Assembly (NCBI GenBank): GCA_019739215.1
Contig: JAHHDR010000012.1
Span: 1-64,000, forward strand
DNA length: 64,000 bases
From: Rhizobium sp.
GTDB taxonomy: Bacteria > Pseudomonadota > Alphaproteobacteria > Rhizobiales > Rhizobiaceae
Reading direction: 5' to 3'
Shown: positions 26,486-35,080 of the stretch, in pieces
How positions within the stretch are numbered: the stretch's first letter is position 1
Layout of the letters: every line of letters begins with the position of its first letter
Made by a program: the position numbers and the translations under genes
Notes under the pieces: generated by a model
Databases searched by the model: none
What the model was told of the DNA's origin: nothing
Seen by the model: only the letters and a program-made list of their open reading frames with translations

Positions 26486-27754
26486 ATGACCACGAAACCC
26501 CGGGCTTCCATCCTCTGGCGTGACAGCGCGCGCGAGGGCAGCGACGCCTCCCCGCTCGCGCAGGATCTCGTGGTGGACCTGGTCGTGGTCGGTGGCGGCT
26601 TCACCGGCACGGCCGCGGCGCTGGAAGCGGCGCGGCGCGGAGCCTCGGTCTGCCTGCTGGAGGCGGAGATCATCGGCCATGGCGGGTCGGGGCGAAATGT
26701 CGGGCTGGTCAATGCCGGCCTCTGGCTGCCGCCGGATACGGTGGTGGCGCAGATGGGCGAGACGGCCGGGCGACGGCTGATCGACATACTCGGCGAGGCC
26801 CCGAAGACGGTCTTCGACCTTATCGAGCGTGAAGGGATCGACTGCGAGGCGACGCGGCGGGGCACGCTGCATCTCGCCCATTCACCAAAGGGCCTGAAGG
26901 ATCTCGAGGAGCGCCACCGCCAGGGCAACCGCTATGGCGCGCCGCTCAGCCTCGTGGATGCCGATGAGACGGCCGGGCGCACCGGCACGCCTGCCTATTT
27001 CGGCGCGCTCTTCGATCCGCGCGCCGGCACGATCCAGCCCCTTGCCTATTGTCGCGGCCTGGCGCGCGCGGCCCGCCAGGCAGGCGCCGCCATCCACGAT
27101 CGCTCACCGGTCTCGGCGATCCGGCGCCAGGGCGACAGGTGGGTGGTCGAGGCGAATGGCCGGACCGTCGAGGCAAGGTCGCTGCTGGTCGCGACCAACG
27201 CCTATCAGCTGGGCATCGACCTGCCGTTCCGCCCCAACTACACGCCGGTCAGCTACTGCCAGTTCGCCACCGAACCGATGCCCGATAGCGCCCGGCAGAC
27301 GATCCTTGCCGGCGGCGAAGGCTGCTGGGATACCGCCATGGTGATGTCCTCGTTCCGGATCGACCAGGCCGGCCGGATGATCGTCGGCGGCATTGGCAAT
27401 ACCGATGGACCGGGCGCTGCCGTGCACAATGCCTGGGCGCGGCGCAAGCTGCGCACGCTGTTTCCCGAGATCGGCCACCTCAAGTTCGAGCATGTCTGGC
27501 GCGGCCGGATCGCCATGACGGACGACCATGTGCCGAAGATCGTTGGCTTCGGCCCGAACGCCTATGCCTGCTTCGGCTACTCCGGCCGCGGCATCGGGCC
27601 GGGCACGGTGTTCGGCACCCGCGCCGCCGCGGCACTGCTGGACGGCAACCCCGAGGCCCTGCCGCTCGCGCCGATCGACCACTATTCCGAGCGCTTCAGC
27701 GGTATCAAGGCCGCCTATTACGAACTCGGCGCGACGATGGCGCACATGATCTGA
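26486..27754 (+). CDS. amaA: FAD-dependent L-pipecolate oxidase (AmaA-like, DAO family)
   Basis: 422 residues from ATG 26486 after GGAAAGAA. N-terminal dinucleotide fold VVVGGGFTGTAAALEAARRG (core GGGFTG, about 35-40), then GGSGRNVGLVNAG, and a C-terminal FAD contact region CFGYSGRGIGPGT. The GRNVG...WLPP signature and length match L-pipecolate oxidase of pseudomonads. It would make piperideine-6-carboxylate from L-pipecolate. It is the last gene of the operon; a hairpin follows. Confidence 0.85.
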   Translation: MTTKPRASILWRDSAREGSDASPLAQDLVVDLVVVGGGFTGTAAALEAARRGASVCLLEAEIIGHGGSGRNVGLVNAGLWLPPDTVVAQMGETAGRRLIDILGEAPKTVFDLIEREGIDCEATRRGTLHLAHSPKGLKDLEERHRQGNRYGAPLSLVDADETAGRTGTPAYFGALFDPRAGTIQPLAYCRGLARAARQAGAAIHDRSPVSAIRRQGDRWVVEANGRTVEARSLLVATNAYQLGIDLPFRPNYTPVSYCQFATEPMPDSARQTILAGGEGCWDTAMVMSSFRIDQAGRMIVGGIGNTDGPGAAVHNAWARRKLRTLFPEIGHLKFEHVWRGRIAMTDDHVPKIVGFGPNAYACFGYSGRGIGPGTVFGTRAAAALLDGNPEALPLAPIDHYSERFSGIKAAYYELGATMAHMI

Positions 27755-27761
27755 GAGGTTC

Positions 27762-27780
27762 GTCGGCGAAACGCGCCGAC
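27762..27780. terminator. Hairpin after amaA between convergent genes
   Basis: GTCGGCG (27762-27768) and CGCCGAC (27774-27780) pair perfectly around AAACG, 8 nt after the amaA stop and before the stop of the convergent mutarotase gene. Likely a bidirectional 3' hairpin; there is no T-run. Confidence 0.45.
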
Positions 27781-27811
27781 CCCGGACTATCAATTGACCA
27801 CCTGGGCCTGC

Positions 27812-28714
27812 TCAGTCCGGCATCCCGCCCGAGCGGTGCGCCGGCGATATCCGCATGCTGGCCGCGATCGCTTCGTTCGGAGCCAGAACCTTCATTCCGT
27901 AAGCCTCAGCGCCGCCGGGCAGGTTAACGGCATCGACGGGATGGGAGACCGGTTCGAAGCAGAAGAAGTCGGCGTCTGCACCGGGCGAGAAGACGACATA
28001 CTGGTCCAGCACCTCGCTCGCGGTGATTTCGGCGGTGATGCTGCGCGATGGCCAGTCGATGCGGGCCTTCCGGTTCCAGCCCGCGAACCAGTTGTTGATC
28101 CATCGGCGCGGCAATGGCTTTGCGGCGTTGAAATCCATGTCCGGATGCTGATCAACGGGTTCGACGGCTCTCGGCAGGTGATCGTCCTGTTCCAGCCAGA
28201 CCTGATCGGCTGCCGCCATCAGCCGGGTGTCACGGTCGCGCACGAACCAGGGATGGAAGCCGAGCCCGAAAGGGAGGCTCATGTTGCCACGATTGACGAC
28301 GTCCAGCGCCATGACCAGATCGTGGCCATCGAGACGATAGGACATTTCGGCGTCGTAGCGGAAAGGACCAGGCCCCTCGGCCGACAGAGCCAGCGTGACG
28401 GTATTGGAGGTCTGATGCCGGATATGCCAGGCCAAGGCGAAGGCGCTGCCATGGATCGGATAGCGCTCCGTCGGCATGTTGGGCTCGATGGCATGGAAGC
28501 GGCCGTTAAAGGTGAAGCCGCCTCCGGATACCCGCCCCGAAAACGGGACCAGCAGAATGTTGGAAAGCTGGAACGGATGTGCCGTGTCGTCGCTCACCCG
28601 GCGGAAGATCGGTTGCCATGCATTGCCATGACGGATGTCATAGCCGGTTGCGCCGGCACCGAGATCGGGGCGGATCGTGACCCTGGCCCTGCCGTTGTCG
28701 AGCGTGATCGCCAT
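27812..28714 (-). CDS. Aldose 1-epimerase family protein
   Basis: 300 residues, GalM-like beta-sandwich. The family motif GFHPWF (His about residue 155) is clear, as is the C-terminal FCFEPVSHPVDA, which contains the expected catalytic Glu; the upstream His is in YPIHGSAF. It would equilibrate sugar anomers. Its ATG overlaps the stop of the SDR gene by one base (TAATG), so the two are coupled. It closes the minus-strand sugar operon with the ABC importer. Confidence 0.88.
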   Translation of the reverse strand: MAITLDNGRARVTIRPDLGAGATGYDIRHGNAWQPIFRRVSDDTAHPFQLSNILLVPFSGRVSGGGFTFNGRFHAIEPNMPTERYPIHGSAFALAWHIRHQTSNTVTLALSAEGPGPFRYDAEMSYRLDGHDLVMALDVVNRGNMSLPFGLGFHPWFVRDRDTRLMAAADQVWLEQDDHLPRAVEPVDQHPDMDFNAAKPLPRRWINNWFAGWNRKARIDWPSRSITAEITASEVLDQYVVFSPGADADFFCFEPVSHPVDAVNLPGGAEAYGMKVLAPNEAIAASMRISPAHRSGGMPD

Positions 28715-29466
28715 TACCAGCCACCATCGATGGCGATGTTCTGGCCGGAAATCATGTCGGAGGCCGGCGAAACCAGAAACAGCACGAGTTCGGCGACATC
28801 GCCGGGCTGGATGCGGGTCTTGAGCGACTGGTTTTCGAGGACCCAGTCATTGTATTGCTGCAGGCGGTCGCCGAACACCCGCTCTTCCGCCTCGGACACC
28901 ACGGCGCCGGGCGATACGGCATTGACCCGGACGCCATGGGGCCCGAGTTCCCGCGCCAGTGCCTTGGTCAGCCCGACCATCGCGCCCTTCGAGGCAACGT
29001 AGGGCACGTAGCCATCCCAGCGGCCATTAAGCGTGATCGACCCGAAATTGACGATCTTGCCATAGGCCTTGCGCTTCATGGCCGGCGCCACCGCCCGGGT
29101 CAGCGCGAAGGCAGCAGAGGAATTGACGCGTAGCTGGTTCTCGTATTCCTCGATCGAGAAGTCCTCAAACGGCTTGTTGATGATCAGCGCCGCGTTGTTG
29201 ATCAGAATATCGATGCCGCCATGCGCTTCGGCCAGATCGGCCACCGTCCGCTCGCTCTCGGCAAGCTGGTTGAGGTCCTGCCCGACATAGAGCGCCTTGC
29301 CGCCATCGGCGATGATATCGGAGACCAGGCCTTTACCACCTTCCGCGCCCGGCCGGTCGAGCAGAAGGACCGTGGCACCGGCGCGGGCCAGCACCTCTGC
29401 CTGCGCTCGGCCCAGAGTGCCGAGCGCGCCGGTCAGGAGGACAGTCTTTCCCGAGAGCCTTGGCAT
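28714..29466 (-). CDS. SDR-family sugar dehydrogenase-like oxidoreductase
   Basis: 250 residues, classical SDR. Cofactor motif TGALGTLG (12-19), NNAA (about 91-94), catalytic Ser in FGSITL and YVASK (about 155-159), and a C-terminal IDGGW. The Asp in LLLDRPG after the second strand suggests NAD preference. In context it likely oxidises an imported aldose to a lactone. It lies 7 bp after the ABC ATPase gene. Confidence 0.88.
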   Translation of the reverse strand: MPRLSGKTVLLTGALGTLGRAQAEVLARAGATVLLLDRPGAEGGKGLVSDIIADGGKALYVGQDLNQLAESERTVADLAEAHGGIDILINNAALIINKPFEDFSIEEYENQLRVNSSAAFALTRAVAPAMKRKAYGKIVNFGSITLNGRWDGYVPYVASKGAMVGLTKALARELGPHGVRVNAVSPGAVVSEAEERVFGDRLQQYNDWVLENQSLKTRIQPGDVAELVLFLVSPASDMISGQNIAIDGGW

Positions 29467-29473
29467 GTCGGCC

Positions 29474-30205
29474 TCACAGCAGTTCGTGAACTTCGTCGAT
29501 CGATGTCTCGGTCGTCGGCTTGTCGAAGACGATCTCTCCGCGGGCCATGGCCACGATCCGGTCGCAGGACTGGAAGACGTGCTGCATGTTGTGCGAGATG
29601 AAGATGCCGGTCAGGCCCTGCGACTTCAGGCCGCGCACGAAGCCGATCACCTTGGTGGTCTCCTTGACCGAGAGATGGTTGGTCGGCTCGTCGAGGATCA
29701 GCACCTTGGACTTGAAATGCATGGCGCGGGCGATCGCCACACCCTGCCGCTGGCCGCCCGACAATTCGCCCACCAGCGCATCGGGAGAACGGAGATGGAG
29801 GTCGACATCGGCGATTGCCTTCACGCTTTCGTCCCGCATCCGCTTCTGGTCCATCAGGCCGAAATTGCCGATCTTCCATTTCAAGGGCTCGCGGCCGATG
29901 AAGAGGTTGCGGGCGATCGACATGGTGGGGACCATGGAATTGTATTGATAGATCGTCTCCAGCCCGTGGCGCATCGCATCCTTGGGCGAGCGGAAATCGA
30001 CCTTCCGGCCTTCGATCAGGATCTCGCCGGAATCCTGGTGGTGGACGCCGGAGAGGATCTTGATCAGGGTCGACTTGCCGGCGCCGTTGTCGCCGACCAG
30101 ACCGACGGATTCACCGGGATGGATGGTGAGCGAGGCGTTCTTCAGGGCATGGACGCCGCTATACCATTTCTGCAGGTTGCGGCATTCGATGATGGGCGTG
30201 CTCAT
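29474..30205 (-). CDS. Sugar ABC importer ATPase, single-domain Frc/Xyl type
   Basis: 243 residues with one nucleotide-binding domain: Walker A GDNGAGKST (about 37-45), signature ELSGGQRQG, Walker B VLILDEPTNHLS. Unlike the RbsA-type gene at 5.5-7.0 kb this is a single domain, as in the fructose-type CUT2 importers. Its ATG overlaps the permease stop (30202-30205). Confidence 0.92.
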   Translation of the reverse strand: MSTPIIECRNLQKWYSGVHALKNASLTIHPGESVGLVGDNGAGKSTLIKILSGVHHQDSGEILIEGRKVDFRSPKDAMRHGLETIYQYNSMVPTMSIARNLFIGREPLKWKIGNFGLMDQKRMRDESVKAIADVDLHLRSPDALVGELSGGQRQGVAIARAMHFKSKVLILDEPTNHLSVKETTKVIGFVRGLKSQGLTGIFISHNMQHVFQSCDRIVAMARGEIVFDKPTTETSIDEVHELL

Positions 30206-31185
30206 TTGTGCGCCTCCACCTTGATGCTGCGTGACATCTTGCCCATCCAGCTGTTGGCGACGACAGCGAACATGGTCAGCACGCCGATGGCGAACTTGAA
30301 CCAGTTGGCGTCAACGCGGGAGAGGACGAGGCCGTTGTCGATGACTCGGATCAGCAGCGTGCCGATAATCGCACCGAACACCGTGCCGATGCCTCCAGCC
30401 AGCGCCGTGCCGCCGATGACCGCGGCCGCGACGGCCTGCAGTTCCATGCCTTCGCCGATCGAGGGCAATGGCGAGCCGAGGCGCAGCACCTGCAGCAACC
30501 CGGCAAAGCCGGCCAGAACCGAGCAGAGCATGAAGCAGACGATCTTGACGCGCTTGACCGGGATGCCCATCGAGGCGGCCGCTTCGTTGAAGCCGCCGGT
30601 GGCGCGGATCCAGTTGCCGAAATTGGTCAGCGACAGGAACGCCGAGGCCAGGATGGCGATGAGCGCGAACCACAGGAAGGACATGCGCAGGATCGAGCCC
30701 TGGAAGATGTAGTCGGTAAACAGCCAGGTCGGCAGGTCATCAGGCAGAAGCGGCGGGAAGCCGCCCGATATGACAATGGTGAGCGAGCGCGCGATGAACA
30801 GCATGCCCAGCGTGGTTATGAAGCTCGGGATCGAGAATTGCAACGTGACATAGCCATTGACCAGCCCGACGGCGGCCGCGATCAGCAGACCGATCAGCAG
30901 GGCCGCGGAGAAAGGGACCCCGGCATTCAGCATCACAGCCATGCTCATCGGCATCAGCGCGAAAACCGATCCGACCGAAAGGTCGAATTCGCCGCAGATC
31001 ATCAGGATCGTGACGCCGATGGCGACCAGCGCCATCTCGGGCAGCAGGCCCATGATGCCACGGATATTCTCATAGGAGAGCAACACGCCGTTGGACCTGA
31101 TCTGGAAAATGATGATCAGGATTATCAGCAGGGCAAGGCCCGCCAGTTCCGGCTTGTCCAGATAGATTTTCAGAAACCGCTTCAT
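30202..31185 (-). CDS. Sugar ABC permease, CUT2 type
   Basis: 327 residues from ATG 31185; the frame opens at a TTG at 31191. About nine or ten membrane segments, with MICGEFDLSVGSVFAL (core GEFDLSVG) and the ATPase-contact loop IGGTALAGGIGTVFGA (core GGTALAGG). It forms the channel for the importer with the binding protein encoded 61 bp upstream. Confidence 0.92.
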   Translation of the reverse strand: MKRFLKIYLDKPELAGLALLIILIIIFQIRSNGVLLSYENIRGIMGLLPEMALVAIGVTILMICGEFDLSVGSVFALMPMSMAVMLNAGVPFSAALLIGLLIAAAVGLVNGYVTLQFSIPSFITTLGMLFIARSLTIVISGGFPPLLPDDLPTWLFTDYIFQGSILRMSFLWFALIAILASAFLSLTNFGNWIRATGGFNEAAASMGIPVKRVKIVCFMLCSVLAGFAGLLQVLRLGSPLPSIGEGMELQAVAAAVIGGTALAGGIGTVFGAIIGTLLIRVIDNGLVLSRVDANWFKFAIGVLTMFAVVANSWMGKMSRSIKVEAHK

Positions 31186-31210
31186 CGGCAATCACTCGAA
31201 TAGGAGCGAC

Positions 31211-31232
31211 CTGCCCGCTGGGGGACAGGCCG
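31211..31232 (-). other. Imperfect hairpin between binding-protein and permease genes
   Basis: Near 31211-31232 the minus strand reads CCTGTCCC, then CCAGC, then GGGCAGG, a stem with one bulged T. As at 10.3 kb it lies between a binding-protein stop and its permease start, so it may be a stabiliser of the binding-protein mRNA. Confidence 0.35.
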
Positions 31233-31252
31233 CCTGTTATGTCAGAGATGGA

Positions 31253-32227
31253 TCAGCGCAGGCCCTGCTTGGACATTTCCATGATCATCGGAACATCCTT
31301 GGGAACCACGATGCCCTGTCCGGTGTCGATGTCGGAGGGGGTCAGGCCGGCGGTCTTGTAGAGATAGGCCTGCATGACGGGCATGAAGCCCTGCATGTAG
31401 GGCTGCTGGTCGACCTGGACCTGGATATAGCCGGCCGTCATCTGCTGCAGCGCTTCCGGCACGAGGTCGAAGCCCCCGAGCAGAACCTTGCCCGGCTCGA
31501 CGCCGCGATCCTTCAGCACCTTGGCGACGCCGGCATGCCAGTAGCCCGTGTCGAAATAGGCCGTGGTATCCGGGTTGGCATTGAGATGGGCGCCGATACG
31601 GTCGGCCGTCAGAGCCAGGTCGGTGGCGGCATCGATGCGGGTGATGGTGATCTCGCGATCGGCGTGCTCTGCCTTGTATTCCTCGAGGAACTTGGTCACG
31701 CCGGCAGCGCGCTGTTCGGACCAGGTCTGGCCCGGTGCATTGACGCCGACCAGCAGGTTGAGCGGGCCTTCCTTCGGGAAGTTCTCCGACTGCGCCTTGG
31801 CCAGCGAGTAGCCGGCGGCGATGAAGCCCTGGCCGATAAAGGCCTTGCGGGCATTGCCCTTGGAGCCCTGGCTGTCGTCGACATTGACGGCGAGCACGAG
31901 GATGCCGGCGTCGGTGGCTTCCTGGATCACGGCATCATAGGCCTTGTCGTCGACGATGGCGACGAAGATCGCATCCGGCTTGGTGGCGATGGCCGCCTGC
32001 AGATTGGCGATGGCCTGCTCGACCGCGCCTTCGGTCTGGGTCAGGATGAGCTGGCAGGTCGCCTCGACGCGGGCGCAACCGTCGTCAAAACCCTTCTTTA
32101 CCGACTGCCAGAATGTGTTTGATGCCGAGGAGTGGCTGATGAATGTCAGTTTCAGGCCCTCGGCCTGTGCGCCTGACACCATCATGGACAATCCAAGCGC
32201 GGTTCCGGCGACAAGTTTCTTTAGCAT
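31253..32227 (-). CDS. Periplasmic sugar-binding protein (CUT2 importer)
   Basis: 324 residues. Sec signal MLKKLVAGTALGLSMMVSGAQA (cleavage about residue 22). The mature fold is Peripla_BP_4: LTFISHSSASNTFWQSV at the start, then IATKPDAIFVAIVDD and GQTWSEQRAAGV. Ribosome site GGGAGG precedes the ATG. It is the first transport gene of the operon. Ligand probably a monosaccharide or sugar acid, given the dehydratase and lactonase neighbours. Confidence 0.92.
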   Translation of the reverse strand: MLKKLVAGTALGLSMMVSGAQAEGLKLTFISHSSASNTFWQSVKKGFDDGCARVEATCQLILTQTEGAVEQAIANLQAAIATKPDAIFVAIVDDKAYDAVIQEATDAGILVLAVNVDDSQGSKGNARKAFIGQGFIAAGYSLAKAQSENFPKEGPLNLLVGVNAPGQTWSEQRAAGVTKFLEEYKAEHADREITITRIDAATDLALTADRIGAHLNANPDTTAYFDTGYWHAGVAKVLKDRGVEPGKVLLGGFDLVPEALQQMTAGYIQVQVDQQPYMQGFMPVMQAYLYKTAGLTPSDIDTGQGIVVPKDVPMIMEMSKQGLR

Positions 32228-32263
32228 GCGTACCTCCCAAGTTGACTATGCTTCACAGTTTGA

Positions 32264-32956
32264 TCATTCGGTCCCGTCGAACAATTCGGCACGGGATCGG
32301 GCGATTTCGGGCAATGAACTGAGTATTTCTCGCAGGTGCAGCCGGGTCGCTTCCTCGGCTGCGGCCTTGTCGCCAGCGGCGATGCCGTCGACGATCTTCT
32401 CGTGCTGGTCGATCAGCCGGCCGACATGCATCTCGTCGACGGAGAGAAAGCGAACGCGGTCCATCTGCGCCTTGACGCTTTCGATCACGTCCCAGGCATA
32501 GGCCTTGCCGGCTGCGGCCGCGAGCGTGCGATGAAAGAGTTCGTCGAGCCTAAGGAAGCCGGCGCGGTCGTGCTGTGGCACCTTGCGCTGCTCCGCGATC
32601 TGGCGACGGAGTTCGGTGATCGTATCGACTGCATGATCTCCCGCCACGGCCCGGACGACATCGGCCTCGATCGCCTCGCGGACGAAGCGGACATCCATGA
32701 CCGAGGCGACGGAAATCTTGGTGACGAAGGTGCCGCGCTGCGGAAGGACATGAACGAGGCCCTCCTCCGACAGCTTGATGAATGCCTCGCGCACAGGCTG
32801 GCGGCTGACGGCAAGCGTCTTGGCGACATCGGATTCCGACAGGCGCTCGCCAGGCAACAATTCCGCCTGGATGATCTGCTCGCGCAGGATTCGATAGACC
32901 TGCGGACCAACAGTCTCGCCTATCGTCACGATTCTGGCGGGCTTGGCGGAATTCAT
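32264..32956 (-). CDS. GntR-family regulator, FadR subfamily
   Basis: 230 residues: winged HTH with LSESDVAKTLAVSRQPVREAF (core LAVSRQPVREA, about 49-59) and an all-helical FCD effector domain with Asp/His metal-type positions (ELFHRTLAAAA, about 146). It sits 36 bp upstream of the binding-protein gene and is probably its direct regulator. Its own promoter overlaps an operator-like GTATGGTAG core shared by two other promoters in this cluster. Confidence 0.9.
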   Translation of the reverse strand: MNSAKPARIVTIGETVGPQVYRILREQIIQAELLPGERLSESDVAKTLAVSRQPVREAFIKLSEEGLVHVLPQRGTFVTKISVASVMDVRFVREAIEADVVRAVAGDHAVDTITELRRQIAEQRKVPQHDRAGFLRLDELFHRTLAAAAGKAYAWDVIESVKAQMDRVRFLSVDEMHVGRLIDQHEKIVDGIAAGDKAAAEEATRLHLREILSSLPEIARSRAELFDGTE

Positions 32957-32993
32957 AATGTCACCCTCCTCCGGCGCATCCTCAGCGCTCGAT

Positions 32994-33023
32994 CCTATAC
33001 TAGCCTACTACCATACAAGTCAA
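32994..33023 (-). promoter_or_regulatory. Promoter with operator core upstream of the GntR gene
   Basis: Minus strand: TTGACT (33023-33018), an 18-bp spacer, then TATAGG (32999-32994). The spacer holds GTATGGTAG (33016-33008), a core also found at 35982-35990 and, with one change, at 34995-35003. A regulator bound there would cover the promoter. Confidence 0.45.
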
Positions 33024-33038
33024 GCGCAGTCGACTTTG

Positions 33039-34241
33039 TCATCCGTCAGCCTTCGCCAGGCGGCGATAGACCGTGAACTTCCGATCGAGATCTTCAGCCA
33101 GTTCGACGCCGTGTCCCGGCCCCGGCGGAACGGTGATCATGCCATTGGCGACAATGGGCAATTGCGTCGTCAGGTCGGCGTACCAGGTGCGGTAATAGGC
33201 CCGCACGCTTTCCTGCACGAGCGCGTTGGGCGCGTTGAGCGACAGATGCGTCGAGGCCGCCAGGACCACGGGGCCGGTGCAGTCATGCGGCGCGACCGGC
33301 AGGTGCCAGGCCTCCGCCATGGTGGCGATCTTCTTGGCCTCGGAAATGCCGCCGCACCAGGAGAGGTCGAGCATGACGACGCCTGCGCTGTCGGTCTCCA
33401 TCAGGTCGCGGAACGCCCAGCGGGTGGCCAGCGTCTCCGAAGCGCAGAGCGGCGCACGGCTGGCGGCCGCATAGCGCTTGAGGCTCGACAGCGAATCCAT
33501 CTTGATCGGATCCTCGTGCCAGAAAGTATTGTAGGGCTCCAGCGCACGGGCGATCTGGATGGCGGGGGTGAGCTGCCACATCGAATGGAACTCGACCATG
33601 ATGTCGATCTTGTCGCCGACCCGTTTGCGGATCTTCTCGAAGGGTTCGAGCGCCTTCTTTAGGTCCGGTCCGGAAATGTACTGGCCCCGGCTCGCCTCTG
33701 CGGCAATGTCGAAGGGCCAGATCTTCATGGCCGTGATGCCCTCGGACAGTAGATCCTCGGCAAGTTCGTCGGCCCGCTCAAGGAAGCCGTTGAGATCGTC
33801 GTAGTCGCGGCGCGGGCCACCGATGCCATAATTGCCGGTCTGCTGGCCGGTGCCATCACGCATATAGGTGTTGCCGGCGCAGGTATTGTAGGTGCGGATT
33901 TCCCGGCGGGAGAAGCCGCCGAGAAGTTGGGCGATCGGCAGGTTTGTCACCTTGCCGAACAGGTCCCAGAGACCGATGTCGATGGCAGAATTGCCGCGCA
34001 TCTCCGCACCGGTCGAGCGGAAGCCGAGATAGCCGGTCAGGTCCTTGGAGATCAGGTCTATGGCCAGCGGGTCGCGGCCGATCAGCTTCGGCGCAACCTC
34101 TTCGTGGATGTAGGCCTCGACCGTCTGGGCCATGAAGAAGGTCTCGCCAAGGCCGACAAGGCCTTGATCCGTATGGATCTGCACCCACAGGATGTTGGGA
34201 AACTCCTTGACCCGGATGGTCTCGAGGGCGGTGATCTTCAT
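33039..34241 (-). CDS. Enolase-superfamily dehydratase (mandelate racemase/muconate lactonizing family)
   Basis: 400 residues from ATG 34241 (MKITALETI start); the frame opens at a TTG at 34247. The barrel carries the expected acid-sugar dehydratase elements: TAMKIWPFD with the strand-2 Lys, EFHSMW as first metal ligand, WHEDPIK as second, ASETL as third, and APHDCTGP near the end with the His. It probably dehydrates a sugar acid to a 2-keto-3-deoxy acid. It starts 3 nt after the stop of the second GntR gene. Resembles D-galactonate-type dehydratases, but specificity is not readable. Confidence 0.87.
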   Translation of the reverse strand: MKITALETIRVKEFPNILWVQIHTDQGLVGLGETFFMAQTVEAYIHEEVAPKLIGRDPLAIDLISKDLTGYLGFRSTGAEMRGNSAIDIGLWDLFGKVTNLPIAQLLGGFSRREIRTYNTCAGNTYMRDGTGQQTGNYGIGGPRRDYDDLNGFLERADELAEDLLSEGITAMKIWPFDIAAEASRGQYISGPDLKKALEPFEKIRKRVGDKIDIMVEFHSMWQLTPAIQIARALEPYNTFWHEDPIKMDSLSSLKRYAAASRAPLCASETLATRWAFRDLMETDSAGVVMLDLSWCGGISEAKKIATMAEAWHLPVAPHDCTGPVVLAASTHLSLNAPNALVQESVRAYYRTWYADLTTQLPIVANGMITVPPGPGHGVELAEDLDRKFTVYRRLAKADG

Positions 34242-34243
34242 GT

Positions 34244-34960
34244 TCAATAGACCCCGGCCGCGAGCAGTGCCTTCACGGTCAGGTCGAAATGCTCGACCAT
34301 CGCCGCCTCGCCCCTGGCCGGATCGCCATTGGCGATGGCCTGGGCGATGGCGAAATGGCCGTCGACGCTCTCTTGCCGGGTCTCGTTGCTGGCGCGGCTG
34401 GCCCAGCCGATCGGCCAGGTATGCCGCGTCACCACATGGAAGGAACCGACGATCAGCGCGAACATCGGGTTTTTCGAGGCTGCAGCGATCGCCTCGTGAA
34501 AGGCGATGTCGTGTTCCATGACTTTCTGCGGATCGTTGAAGTCGCGCTGCATGGCGTCGGCCAAGGCCAGGATTTCCGCCGCTTCCCGATCCGTCCGGCG
34601 CAATGCCGCGAGCGCGACCGTCCGGCGTTCGATCGTGCGGCGGACATCGAATATCTGCTGGATCGTAGCCTGGTTGGTGTGGACCGCATGGTCGGTGATC
34701 ATCGCCAGCACATCGGGCGTCGGCGCCGCGACCCGGGCGCGCCGGCCATTGCCGATGTCGATCAGCGTCAGCGCCGCCAGCGACCGATAGGCCTCGCGCA
34801 CGATGGTGCGGGAGGTGCCGGTGAGTTCGGCGAAGGCGCCCTCGCTCGGCAGTTCGTCGCCGACTTGCAGGCCATTGTCGCGGATATGGGCCTTGACTGA
34901 AGCCATCACCCCGCCGAGCAGGCCATCGCCGCTCGCACTGCGTTCGTCCGTTGCAACCAT
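34244..34960 (-). CDS. GntR-family regulator, FadR subfamily (second copy)
   Basis: 238 residues from ATG 34960, with AAGG 8 nt upstream; the frame opens at a TTG at 34993 that lies in a palindrome and is unlikely. Winged HTH with PSEGAFAELTGTSRTIVREAYR (core LTGTSRTIVREA), then an FCD domain (DIAFHEAIAAASKN with the Asp/His pair). It is the first gene of the dehydratase transcript and is divergent from the lactonase gene. Confidence 0.9.
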   Translation of the reverse strand: MVATDERSASGDGLLGGVMASVKAHIRDNGLQVGDELPSEGAFAELTGTSRTIVREAYRSLAALTLIDIGNGRRARVAAPTPDVLAMITDHAVHTNQATIQQIFDVRRTIERRTVALAALRRTDREAAEILALADAMQRDFNDPQKVMEHDIAFHEAIAAASKNPMFALIVGSFHVVTRHTWPIGWASRASNETRQESVDGHFAIAQAIANGDPARGEAAMVEHFDLTVKALLAAGVY

Positions 34961-34991
34961 GTCCGGCGCCTTGACAACCAAGCTTCTATCC

Positions 34992-35047
34992 AACCTATCA
35001 TACAGGTTAAGTTGGACCTTGATTTAGAATCGACAATGCCTATTGTC
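34992..35047. promoter_or_regulatory. Operator-like palindromes in the GntR/lactonase divergent region
   Basis: AACCTATCATACAGGTT (34992-35008) has perfect 5-bp outer arms (AACCT/AGGTT) and, read on the minus strand, the core GTATGATAG related to the two GTATGGTAG sites. A second dyad GACAAT/ATTGTC (35032-35037 and 35042-35047, GCCT between) lies closer to the lactonase gene. These are good candidates for FadR-type GntR sites. Confidence 0.5.
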
Positions 35048-35080
35048 AACAGCCAATTCTAAGGTGATTTGGGGAGCGGC

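Noticed and set aside
34961-34993. N-terminal extension of the second GntR gene to TTG 34993
   Set aside because: The TTG lies inside the operator-like palindrome and lacks a ribosome site, whereas ATG 34960 has one.
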